Source: [Clostridium] scindens ATCC 35704
GTDB lineage: Bacteria > Bacillota > Clostridia > Lachnospirales > Lachnospiraceae
Direction of reading: 5' to 3'
Length of the DNA stretch: 64,000 bases
Assembly: GCF_004295125.1 (NCBI RefSeq)
Contig: NZ_CP036170.1
Location: 186,001 to 250,000, forward strand
Below are positions 46,902 to 54,333 of this stretch, in pieces (positions within the stretch are counted from its first letter, which is position 1; each line of letters starts with the position of its first letter). Both the position numbers and the translations under genes were made by a program. The notes under the pieces were generated by a model that had not been told where the DNA came from, did not search any database, and worked only from the letters and a program-made list of their open reading frames with translations.

Positions 46902-48551
46902 CTATTGCCCTATAATTCCGTCTTCAAAATAGAATCCGTCAAAATCATACTTATAGACGCGGTAAATAAACTTTTCCATATCCATCTTATAACTTGCGAT
47001 CAGTCTATGATCCTTGTCATACTCGCCAAACATGCCTTGGAATCCGGAATCAATCACCGTATTGTCCCCAATATCCTGGGCGCTGCTTACATAGCCGGAA
47101 TAAGGAACTTCAAAGGAATCTACAAGTTTAAAGGTTCCTGCGTTCTCGTCCACCAGATACTTATAGTAATAAGAAGAAGTCCCCTCCTTGGCGCTGTTCT
47201 GTGCAAGCCCCACCGCGGCCCAGTCAAAATCTGGCTTGGTTTCGCTGATTCCAATATTATTGTTAAACATATACAGATAATACTGTCCCTCCGGCAGACT
47301 GTCATCTTCTACATAGGAGACCGAATGCTGTCCTCCATGGATGGTAAACTCTCCATCCTTTGCAAATACCAGGCTTTCATACTGCGTCCCTGCCCAGAAG
47401 GACTTCTCCGCAATCATATAGCCCACCGTTGGAGTTCCATAGATATCATCAACCCTTATAATAGAGGAAGTCTCCCTCGAACTTAACAGCACAGATCCGT
47501 TGCCCATCCACTGGATCGTATTGATATGCATCCAGTCCAGTTCTCCTTCTTCGCTTCTTTGGCATTCCGCCTTATACTCCCCAAACAGAGCGCCAAGATC
47601 CAGCACTTTGGTGACTTCTCCGGAATTTACGTCCAGTTTGATCACAACATCTTCCGTGCTGTCCTGCTTCTTATCCGATGCCAGAATCAGCATATTGCCG
47701 TTATCATCAAATACATAGTCATGATGGACTTCATAGTCTCCGAGGTCAAAGACATTTGTCACCTGCCCCGTCCTGCTCAGCTGCGCCATCTTCGTCTCAG
47801 AAATACTGTAGTACATGAAATCCTTATCAAAGATCAGCCTGTGGCTTCGGTATCCCAGAAGCGGCACCTCTCCCCGGAGCGTTCCATTATTGTCGTAAAA
47901 ATACATAAAGTCCAGAGCCGTGCTGTCATTTCCCAAGACCACGTAGAGCCCGTCTTCCAACTGGCTTGCATCGCCTTCTACATCCGTATCCAGCTGCACA
48001 TCTTCCGTTCCCATAAGGGAGCCCATCTCAAATACGATCTCCTTGGTGTCCGTGGATCCATCTTCCTTCGTCAAGAAAAAGGTAACCTTATTCTCCATAT
48101 CGGGTATCAGGCCGATCACCTGGAATTCATGTTCTTTCTGGTATGCCTCCTCCTGATACACCGTCCGGTTAAAGTCCTGAATCTTCGAGTCTTCGGCATG
48201 AACCGTATAGGCCACGCTCACCGGCTCATCCGTATTGAAATACACATAGAGCGACTGGGTGTTGGTACCGAATGGATTGTATTCTATCAGCATGTTGCTA
48301 AGCGTGTACTCCTGAGAGGACTTCTTCTCTTCCAGTTCCTCTGCTGTCTTCTCCTGATTCTTTACATCGTAGGCAGCCTTAATCTTCTTCAGAGATTCTT
48401 CCTGTGTCTTGGTAAGCTTCGTTGTCTCCGTATCCGTCTGCTTCGTACTGTCTTCTGTCTCCGAAGTTGCCAAAACCTTCGCCCCTACGCCCGTTGCGAT
48501 AAATATCGCAGCCGCCAGGGCGCAGGCCAATATCTTATTTCTCTTTCTCAA
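46902..48551 (-). CDS. Arylsulfotransferase (ASST)-family exported protein
   Basis: The 549-residue protein starts at TTG 48551 with a signal peptide (KILACALAAAIFIATGVGAK). A charged Lys/Glu-rich linker, an N-terminal beta domain (YNPFGTNTQSLYVYFNTDEP) and a six-bladed beta-propeller follow. The propeller has VHHDYVFDDNGNMLILAS, DWMHINTIQWMGNGSVLLSS and IHGGQHSVSYV, which match the histidine-bearing loops of bacterial arylsulfate sulfotransferases (PAPS-independent). They transfer sulfate between phenols; in gut anaerobes this could act on host or drug phenolic sulfates. Activity is inferred from the family. Confidence 0.85.
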   Translation of the reverse strand: MRKRNKILACALAAAIFIATGVGAKVLATSETEDSTKQTDTETTKLTKTQEESLKKIKAAYDVKNQEKTAEELEEKKSSQEYTLSNMLIEYNPFGTNTQSLYVYFNTDEPVSVAYTVHAEDSKIQDFNRTVYQEEAYQKEHEFQVIGLIPDMENKVTFFLTKEDGSTDTKEIVFEMGSLMGTEDVQLDTDVEGDASQLEDGLYVVLGNDSTALDFMYFYDNNGTLRGEVPLLGYRSHRLIFDKDFMYYSISETKMAQLSRTGQVTNVFDLGDYEVHHDYVFDDNGNMLILASDKKQDSTEDVVIKLDVNSGEVTKVLDLGALFGEYKAECQRSEEGELDWMHINTIQWMGNGSVLLSSRETSSIIRVDDIYGTPTVGYMIAEKSFWAGTQYESLVFAKDGEFTIHGGQHSVSYVEDDSLPEGQYYLYMFNNNIGISETKPDFDWAAVGLAQNSAKEGTSSYYYKYLVDENAGTFKLVDSFEVPYSGYVSSAQDIGDNTVIDSGFQGMFGEYDKDHRLIASYKMDMEKFIYRVYKYDFDGFYFEDGIIGQ

Positions 48552-48635
48552 CTTATACCCCGCCTTTTCTAACTTGATTATGGGTTGCTATACTCATATT
48601 CTAACAGGAATTTGTGTTCATTTCATGAAAATATT

Positions 48636-49259
48636 TCAAATTATGGAATATAATATTAGACCGCCCTTTTCTTCGTATCCTGTGTCCCACAGTTCCTTCA
48701 GGGACATCCGCACCGCCTGCCCATAGGTGGCCGCTGTTATATACATCTCCTGGGGCCCGTCTTCGTAGCCTACCACGAGAAACCAGTGCCAGATAAAGTC
48801 TTTATACTTGTCAACATTCTTATGCCTCAGCATCAAATACGGCACCGGAAGCCCCGCATCGATCTGCCGTCTGATCTTTTCAGCCGCTTCTTCATAGGAA
48901 TGGCTTCCTTTCAATCCTTCCATGGCAATCTGTATCCCGGCGCCCGTCTTGTCATTTACGTCTTGAATATACCGCTGGAATCCTTCCATATACCATTCCA
49001 GCTTCTTCACCCCGCCGACCCTCGGCCGGATATAGGGCTTCATAATCTGGCTGAATTGCTTATACTCTTCCTTATTAAGATGCATCTTGTCAAAAGGATA
49101 GAGCGCGTCCATGCCCATATGGAGGGCAAAGTAGATACAACTGTCACAGGCAGTCGCAGCGCCGCATCCTCCGATATTCATAACTACATTTGTAAACCAA
49201 TCCTGGCTGCCCCCATAGGCTTCTTCTATCGTAAAATAATCAAGTCTCTTACTATGCAT
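48636..49259 (-). CDS. Putative papain-fold (C39-like) cysteine peptidase, cytoplasmic
   Basis: A 207-residue protein with no signal peptide. I see a candidate catalytic cysteine in NIGGCGAATACDSCIYFALH (about residues 28-47), a candidate histidine in FIWHWFLVVGYEDGPQEMYI (about 160-180) and an asparagine/aspartate-type region ITAATYGQAVRMSLKELWDT. This Cys...His-(aromatic)-VVGYE layout is typical of C39/papain-like folds. No family is recognised with certainty, so the enzymatic role is inferred. ATG 49259 follows GGGAGGCG. It lies 84 bp upstream of the ASST-family gene. Confidence 0.6.
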   Translation of the reverse strand: MHSKRLDYFTIEEAYGGSQDWFTNVVMNIGGCGAATACDSCIYFALHMGMDALYPFDKMHLNKEEYKQFSQIMKPYIRPRVGGVKKLEWYMEGFQRYIQDVNDKTGAGIQIAMEGLKGSHSYEEAAEKIRRQIDAGLPVPYLMLRHKNVDKYKDFIWHWFLVVGYEDGPQEMYITAATYGQAVRMSLKELWDTGYEEKGGLILYSII

Positions 49260-49279
49260 AATTCTGTCGCCTCCCAACG

Positions 49280-49353
49280 CAATCAGGGGCAGTTCCGGTC
49301 AAATCCCTTGCCAGCCCGCCGCAAAAAGGTTGAACCAGAACCGCCCCTGATTG
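49280..49353. repeat. Long imperfect inverted repeat
   Basis: CAATCAGGGGCAGTTCCGGT at 49280 pairs with the complement at 49330-49353 (ACCAGAACCGCCCCTGATTG), with three mismatches in about 24 bp and a loop of about 26 nt. It lies between proC and the papain-fold-like gene, both minus strand. There is no T tract, so it is not a plain terminator; its role is unknown. Confidence 0.7.
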
Positions 49354-49424
49354 AAACTTGATACTATCTTAACTCATATTTCAAGATTTTAGGACATTGT
49401 ACTGATATTTATACAATATTTATG

Positions 49425-50219
49425 CTACATATTCTTTGAAATTTCTTCACATACCTTCATGGCCTCAAAGATTGCGCTTCTGAATCCGCGTTCTTCCAGT
49501 ACGCGTACCGCCTCGATCGTAGTTCCTGCCGGAGAGCAGACCATATCTTTGAGATCCCCAGGATGCCTGCCTGTATCCAAGACCATCTTGGCGCTTCCAA
49601 GAACTGCCTGTGACGCAAACTGATATGCCAGTGGTCTTGGCATGCCGCCGGAAACAGCCGCGTCAGCCATCGCTTCAATCATCATGAAGACATAGGCCGG
49701 GGAACTTCCGCTGGTGGACACTACCACATCCATCAGGCGCTCAGGAATCATCTCGACACGGCTGAAACACTCCAGCAGCGTACGGATATATGCCATCTCC
49801 TCTTCCGTTATGTGCTCGTTGGGGCATGCCGCCGTCATGCCGGCCCCCACCATTGCAGGCGTGTTCGGCATAGTGCGCACGATCTTAACATCCTTGCCAA
49901 ACTTCTCGGCAAGCCATGCAAGCGTCTTGCCCGGAGCGATCGTAATAATGATCTGGCTCTCCTTAATATCTCCCTTGATCTCATTGATCACATCCTCATA
50001 AAACTGTGGCTTAACCGACAGCACGATGACTTCCGCCTTGTCTACGACTTCCTTATTGCTGTCTGTCACCTGAATGCCGAACTGCTCTTTTGCGCGTTCT
50101 CTTCCCGGAGCAAATAGATCCGCTCCGATAATCTCCTGTGCCGGAATGATCTGCTTCTTTATAATGCCGCCCATTATTGCTGATGCCATGTTTCCTGTAC
50201 CAATAAATCCTAATTTCAT
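49425..50219 (-). CDS. proC: Pyrroline-5-carboxylate reductase
   Basis: It reduces pyrroline-5-carboxylate to proline with NAD(P)H. The 264-residue protein begins MKLGFIGTGNMASAIMGGII (Rossmann fold), has IVRTMPNTPAMVGAGMTAAC, and the signature SPAYVFMMIEAMADAAVSGG and CSPAGTTIEAVRVLEERGF. ATG 50219 follows AAAGGAAGG; the in-frame ATG at 50270 lies inside the operator region and is rejected. It is transcribed divergently from a GntR regulator gene with shared palindromic sites. Confidence 0.95.
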   Translation of the reverse strand: MKLGFIGTGNMASAIMGGIIKKQIIPAQEIIGADLFAPGRERAKEQFGIQVTDSNKEVVDKAEVIVLSVKPQFYEDVINEIKGDIKESQIIITIAPGKTLAWLAEKFGKDVKIVRTMPNTPAMVGAGMTAACPNEHITEEEMAYIRTLLECFSRVEMIPERLMDVVVSTSGSSPAYVFMMIEAMADAAVSGGMPRPLAYQFASQAVLGSAKMVLDTGRHPGDLKDMVCSPAGTTIEAVRVLEERGFRSAIFEAMKVCEEISKNM

Positions 50220-50260
50220 CTTCCATACCTTCCTTTGCTCATGAATTGTACGAGTTTCTT

Positions 50261-50400
50261 TTGTATACATATTTTTTATTTGTATACAATTTTATTCTTA
50301 CAACGACTATACTATGCAAATCAAAGAAAGTCAATAATTATCTTGCATTTCCCCTATAAATACGTTATGATTTGTATACAATATCATATTTCGTATACTC
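50261..50400. promoter_or_regulatory. Cluster of four TTGTATACAA operators between proC and gntR
   Basis: TTGTATACAT (50261-50270), TTGTATACAA (50280-50289), TTGTATACAA (50372-50381) and TCGTATACTC (50391-50400) are palindromic copies with a GTATAC core. They form two pairs about 110 bp apart, with 19-bp centre-to-centre spacing within each pair. One pair lies next to each gene. The obvious candidate ligand is the GntR protein encoded at 50425. Confidence 0.8.
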
Positions 50401-50424
50401 ATACAGAAAACAAGGAGGTCCCCT

Positions 50425-51066
50425 ATGGCCAATAAAAGCGCCTCTCTCGCAGACCAGGCCTATGAAAACATAAAAACGAATATTTTAAACCTGACCTATC
50501 CTCCCGGCATGGCTTTGACCGAAGCCCTGCTCTGCAGCCGGCTGGGTATGAGCCGAAGTCCTGTCCGCGCAGCCATTCACAGACTGCAGACAGAAGGATT
50601 GATCGTATCCGACTATTATAAATCCATGACGGTCAAGGAAATCACAGATAAGGATATCAACGAAATCTACCAGTTGCGGGAATTGCTGGAAGGGGCCGCA
50701 TTCAAGCTGATCTTTACTACCGGCCGCAACGAGGAATACTCTTACCGCATTGAGGAAAAGGTAGTCCGCATGTGCGCTGCTGCCAATGACCTTTATGAAT
50801 GGGAAGTGGCAGATACTGCCATGCACATGGAAATCGTCAGTATATTCGACAATGACAGAATCAACCGGATCTACGAAAACAACCTGTCCGAACTGATCCG
50901 CATGGGCCAGTACTCTGTGAAGAATGGAATGCATATCCCTAAGACCAATGAAAATCTTAAAAAGATGGTCCGCCATATGAGAAAAGGAGACTATGAGAAA
51001 GCCTATGCCATACTAACGGCAGATCACTTTGGTACCGGAAAGGACAGCGCGCTTAAAGGCAGATAA
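50425..51066 (+). CDS. GntR-family (FCD-domain) transcriptional regulator
   Basis: The 213-residue protein has an N-terminal winged helix (LADQAYENIKTNILNLTYPP, SRLGMSRSPVRAAIHRLQTE, residues 5-70) and an all-helical FCD domain with the metal/ligand pattern ADTAMHMEIV, LIRMGQYSVK and ILTADHFGTG. AAGGAGG lies 9 nt before ATG 50425. The divergent proC and four shared palindromes suggest it controls itself and proC. The effector is unknown; proline or a related metabolite is a guess. Confidence 0.88.
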   Translation: MANKSASLADQAYENIKTNILNLTYPPGMALTEALLCSRLGMSRSPVRAAIHRLQTEGLIVSDYYKSMTVKEITDKDINEIYQLRELLEGAAFKLIFTTGRNEEYSYRIEEKVVRMCAAANDLYEWEVADTAMHMEIVSIFDNDRINRIYENNLSELIRMGQYSVKNGMHIPKTNENLKKMVRHMRKGDYEKAYAILTADHFGTGKDSALKGR

Positions 51067-51096
51067 CTTTTAAGCGTAGGACTGATACCAAAAGAG

Positions 51097-51146
51097 AATA
51101 AACCTCCAACTGGCAAGTTTATCTTACATCAGTTTGGAGGTTTATA
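51097..51146 (+). terminator. Terminator of the gntR gene
   Basis: AATAAACCTCCAACTGG pairs with CAGTTTGGAGGTTTATA around a 15-nt loop, 30 bp after the gntR stop. It also stands at the 3' side of the convergent pilus operon. Confidence 0.8.
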
Positions 51147-51182
51147 CAATCGTTGGGATATTCCCTTATTTCTCAGAAATAT

Positions 51183-51827
51183 TTACTTTTCCCGGTCATT
51201 CGCTGTTCTGTTAAGTCTTACTCTCCGGATAAATACCAGCGTCAGAAATGCCAGTATAAGCGCTGCCGCATACCACAGGATTGCAGTGTCATCCCCTGTT
51301 TTTACCGGCCGCGGTGTATCCGCTGGTGTCGGAGCAGGCGCAGCCGGAGCAATATACGCATGTTCAAACCGGATACAACTGTACTTCATTCCTGCTTCAT
51401 CCAGTACGATTATCTCCGCTCTCAGACCATCGTCTGTATTTTTCACATAAACTTCCACTGTATACACAGTTTTGTCATATATGTAATTTTCTTTTTCCTC
51501 CGCCGTCTTCAGTTCTACACGATAGCGGTAAATTCCGCCATGTACATATTCCATAGGGCCGATTTCCTGATTCCCTGTGCCCGTCATGGCAAATGTATAA
51601 CTTCCGTCGGCGCTTCCTTCCGGCATGGGCGCATTTGCTTCCAATGCTGTCAACTGATAGACAACTCTTTCTGTCTGATTTCCATCAAATGTCTGACTGA
51701 TCGGCAAATACACAGAAACACCGTCTTCTCCCGCCGCATAGACCCGGCTCCCTACACCGAACAGCAGAAGAACTGTCAATAATCCACAAATGATTTTCTC
51801 TTTCCACATTCTATTTCTATGGCTCAT
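51183..51827 (-). CDS. FctA/FctB-like minor pilin with sorting signal
   Basis: The 214-residue protein has a signal peptide (KIICGLLTVLLLFGVGSRVYA), one Spy0128-type isopeptide (FctA) domain with FAMTGTGNQEIGPMEYVHGG and YDKTVYTVEVYVKNTDDGL, a proline-rich stalk (APAAPAPTPADTPRP) and a C-terminal sorting signal VKTGDD-hydrophobic-RRVRLNR. This is the layout of a base or linker pilin. ATG 51827 overlaps the sortase stop by 11 bp and follows AAGGAGAGAG. It is the last gene of the pilus operon, as fctB is in S. pyogenes. Confidence 0.82.
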   Translation of the reverse strand: MSHRNRMWKEKIICGLLTVLLLFGVGSRVYAAGEDGVSVYLPISQTFDGNQTERVVYQLTALEANAPMPEGSADGSYTFAMTGTGNQEIGPMEYVHGGIYRYRVELKTAEEKENYIYDKTVYTVEVYVKNTDDGLRAEIIVLDEAGMKYSCIRFEHAYIAPAAPAPTPADTPRPVKTGDDTAILWYAAALILAFLTLVFIRRVRLNRTANDREK

Positions 51828-52632
51828 TCTCCCTCTCTCCTTCATCCTTTATCCCATACGCAGAAGCCGCTTCCCTGATTACCCCAACCAGAATGTGTCT
51901 CCCGTTCGTTGCATCCGATGTACAGGTACTAAGCAAAAGGAGATGATCCGATGTATCAACCTGTAACTGACGCAAATACAGCGCTTTCTGAAAAATGGTA
52001 TTCAGATATTCCTGCCTTCCATCTTCTGTCACAGCGGGTTGATAGATCGTACTGTCATAAGCATCTGCTTCCAGGAAAGCAAAAAAGTCGACCTTATGAT
52101 TACTTCCGCCATAGTACAGATTTCCACTGGGATGCGCGTCAAAAAATGTTCGATTCTTAAAATCTGCCAGGTCTCCAAACATAGCATGATCCGCCATATG
52201 ATGCCCATACAGAATCGAATTAAAATCCGTAAAATCCTTTTGATTTCTGTAATCCAGGAAAATGCTTCCGGCCAGGGAATACTTCCCTTCCGCATCTGTA
52301 TTTACATACTTATCGTTATCTGACGCCTGTGTGACCGGATAATCAATATGTGTCCCATCAACTGTCACCCAACCGATTACCTCTGGATTCAAAGCCTGCA
52401 ATTCTTCAAAAGATTTGCTCTTATCCTCTGTCGGTTTATATACTTCATACCGATTGGTATCTGCTGCCTGCAGAATCTGTTTGGAATCCCACAACACATA
52501 ACATCCTAAAGCAAAAAGCAGAAGAAAGGCGGTCAGCACCGCAAAATTTACGGCGCCGTCCAGAAGCCTTATCGTCAGTCTCCCGGCAGATCTGCATATA
52601 TGCTTCCCTGGTTTTTGCTGTCTACTCACCAT
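51817..52632 (-). CDS. Class B sortase (pilus sortase)
   Basis: A transpeptidase that polymerises pilins or anchors them. The 271-residue protein has an N-terminal membrane anchor (FAVLTAFLLLFALGCYVLW) and the sortase catalytic triad: His in NSILYGHHMADHAMFGDLAD, Cys in LLLLSTCTSDA and Arg in NGRHILVGVIRE. The helix-rich insertion and NPEVIGWVTVDGTHIDYPV place it in class B. ATG 52632 follows GGAAGAGAGG. It lies directly after the major pilin gene, the same slot as the class B SrtC of the S. pyogenes FCT locus. Confidence 0.93.
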   Translation of the reverse strand: MVSRQQKPGKHICRSAGRLTIRLLDGAVNFAVLTAFLLLFALGCYVLWDSKQILQAADTNRYEVYKPTEDKSKSFEELQALNPEVIGWVTVDGTHIDYPVTQASDNDKYVNTDAEGKYSLAGSIFLDYRNQKDFTDFNSILYGHHMADHAMFGDLADFKNRTFFDAHPSGNLYYGGSNHKVDFFAFLEADAYDSTIYQPAVTEDGRQEYLNTIFQKALYLRQLQVDTSDHLLLLSTCTSDATNGRHILVGVIREAASAYGIKDEGERENEP

Positions 52633-52672
52633 TCGCCTCTCTTCCCGCCGTTTTATCCTCTGTAATACACGC

Positions 52673-53719
52673 TTACCGTGCAACTTTTCTTCTGATTACC
52701 AAGTATCCCACAAGCCCTGCAGCTACAGCAAGAATCAGAATTACGAAAGGCAGGTTGTTCATAATGATACCAGTAATCGGTACATCCTTGTATGTGTTTG
52801 TGAAAGTAACTGTATTGGTTCCTTCTCCTGCCAGATTGGTTTTTCCGGTTTCTGCTGTAGCAAGAGAATCTGCATCTGCTGCCGTTTTATTAGTTACAGT
52901 TTGTGTTCCATTTTCTACAACAGTTACGCTCGGAGCATATCCATCCGCTGCTCCAACCTCTGTTACCACATATCTGGTACCTGCCGGCAGATTGCTAAAT
53001 ACTTTCTGCCCACCGTCTGCCAGTGTAAAAGTATATTCCTGACCAAACGTATATGTATCATTCCCAGATACAAAAGTGCTTCCATCGTATGTAGCCGGTT
53101 TTGTAAATGTTACTTTAAATGTAAACGCTTTCGTTTTATCTGCCAGAGCGCCCTTTGTGTGTTTGGCAACCGTTAAAGAAGTGGTTTTCTCAAATTTGTT
53201 TACAAATTTAATCGCGTCCTGTTTTTCTTCTGTTCCAGCAGCTCCTGATTTTGCTGCAGTAATCTGATCAATTGCCAACCCACCATTTTCTGTGTTTTTC
53301 ACATATACACGTACGGTATAAACAGATCCATCGTAAGTCACTGTGCCATTTTCAACAGAGGTTGCCCCTGCAGTTTCCTTTACCGTGTAGGTATATACAC
53401 CGGCATGCGGGAAGGTCACTCCACTAAAGATCTCTGCTACAGTCTTACTTGAAATACCGGAAGTTACTGTATCTGCATTGGAATAATCAACTGTTTTCGC
53501 TGAAATGACCGGAGCATCTGCTTCCAAACCCGCAAATGTAAACGTGAATGTAATGCCCGGAACCGTAATTCCCTCTGCAATCTGAAAATCTTTCTGGATT
53601 TCAGCCTTTGCTGTAGGTACTGTAGGTTCCTCTGCGGCTGATACTACCGTTCCCATGCACATGACGGCCGCCATCAATCCGGCTGCTGCCGCTGTTTTGA
53701 ACTTTTTAAACTTCATCAT
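52673..53719 (-). CDS. Major pilin subunit, FctA/Spy0128-like
   Basis: The 348-residue protein has a signal peptide (AAAAGLMAAVMCMGTVVSAA) and two Spy0128-type domains: domain 1 (to about residue 175, ending TVTYDGSVYTVRVYVKN) and domain 2 (SLTVAKHTKGALADKTKAFT to NKTAADADS). The sorting signal reads VPITGIIMNNLPF, then a membrane span and RRKVAR. The repeated K...N/E patterns suggest internal isopeptide bonds. Length and layout match S. pyogenes FctA (about 340 residues). AAGGAGGA lies upstream of 53719. It is the likely shaft subunit. Confidence 0.9.
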   Translation of the reverse strand: MMKFKKFKTAAAAGLMAAVMCMGTVVSAAEEPTVPTAKAEIQKDFQIAEGITVPGITFTFTFAGLEADAPVISAKTVDYSNADTVTSGISSKTVAEIFSGVTFPHAGVYTYTVKETAGATSVENGTVTYDGSVYTVRVYVKNTENGGLAIDQITAAKSGAAGTEEKQDAIKFVNKFEKTTSLTVAKHTKGALADKTKAFTFKVTFTKPATYDGSTFVSGNDTYTFGQEYTFTLADGGQKVFSNLPAGTRYVVTEVGAADGYAPSVTVVENGTQTVTNKTAADADSLATAETGKTNLAGEGTNTVTFTNTYKDVPITGIIMNNLPFVILILAVAAGLVGYLVIRRKVAR

Positions 53720-53790
53720 TTTTGAAATCCTCCTTCATAATCTTAATGACTTATTATATAAATTATCGTCCAGATGGCCTGAAGATAAAT

Positions 53791-54330
53791 TTATATCCCT
53801 CTGTTTCGAACCAGAGTCAGGACTTTTCCCAGCGTATCCTGAATCGAAACCGGACCATAGATCCGGCTATCGGTACTGTGTTCCCGTCCGTCTCCCAACA
53901 GAAAAACCTGCCCTTCTCCCACAGTCAAAGGGAATGCAACACCTTCCGCATATCTGTCTGTTGTCCCGTATATTTCCGTCTCCTGCTGGATTGCCCCATT
54001 GACCATCAGACCGTTTTCGTTGATATCTACCGTATCACCCTCTACGGCTATTACTCGTCTGACCTGTGTTTCTCCTCCCTGTTTCAGGATGACCACATCC
54101 GAAGCCACATACTCCTTATCCAGTCTGTAAAAAATCACCAGGTCTCCGTCTTTCACGGCTGGTCTCATGGAATCCCCCGTAAACCGGAAGATTCCAAACA
54201 CCGTGGTAAATGACAGAAGAAAAATGATAAGAATCATCCCGATTTTCAAAAGCAGCAATCCCAGCTCCACAGCCAGCGATGGCTGCTTTTTCCTCTGCTG
54301 ATCATTCTTCTTCTCTTGCATCTTTTTCAT
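53791..54330 (-). CDS. Pilus-associated signal peptidase I-like protein (SipA-like), catalytic Lys replaced by Arg
   Basis: The 179-residue protein has one N-terminal membrane span (LLLLKIGMILIIFLLSFTTV) and an S26 fold: FTGDSMRPAVKDGDLVIFYR with the serine present, QVRRVIAVEGDTVDINENG, and VFLLGDGREHSTDSRIYGPV. In normal type I enzymes the second motif carries the general-base lysine (KRVxGxPGD); here both positions are arginine (VRRVIA). It may be inactive or act as a chaperone, as described for SipA of the S. pyogenes pilus locus. It lies 3 bp after the adhesin gene. Confidence 0.85.
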   Translation of the reverse strand: MKKMQEKKNDQQRKKQPSLAVELGLLLLKIGMILIIFLLSFTTVFGIFRFTGDSMRPAVKDGDLVIFYRLDKEYVASDVVILKQGGETQVRRVIAVEGDTVDINENGLMVNGAIQQETEIYGTTDRYAEGVAFPLTVGEGQVFLLGDGREHSTDSRIYGPVSIQDTLGKVLTLVRNRGI

Positions 54331-54333
54331 TGA

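Noticed and set aside
47526-48572. 348-codon plus-strand open frame
   Set aside because: Antisense to the arylsulfotransferase-like gene; low-complexity His/Arg/Leu-rich shadow.
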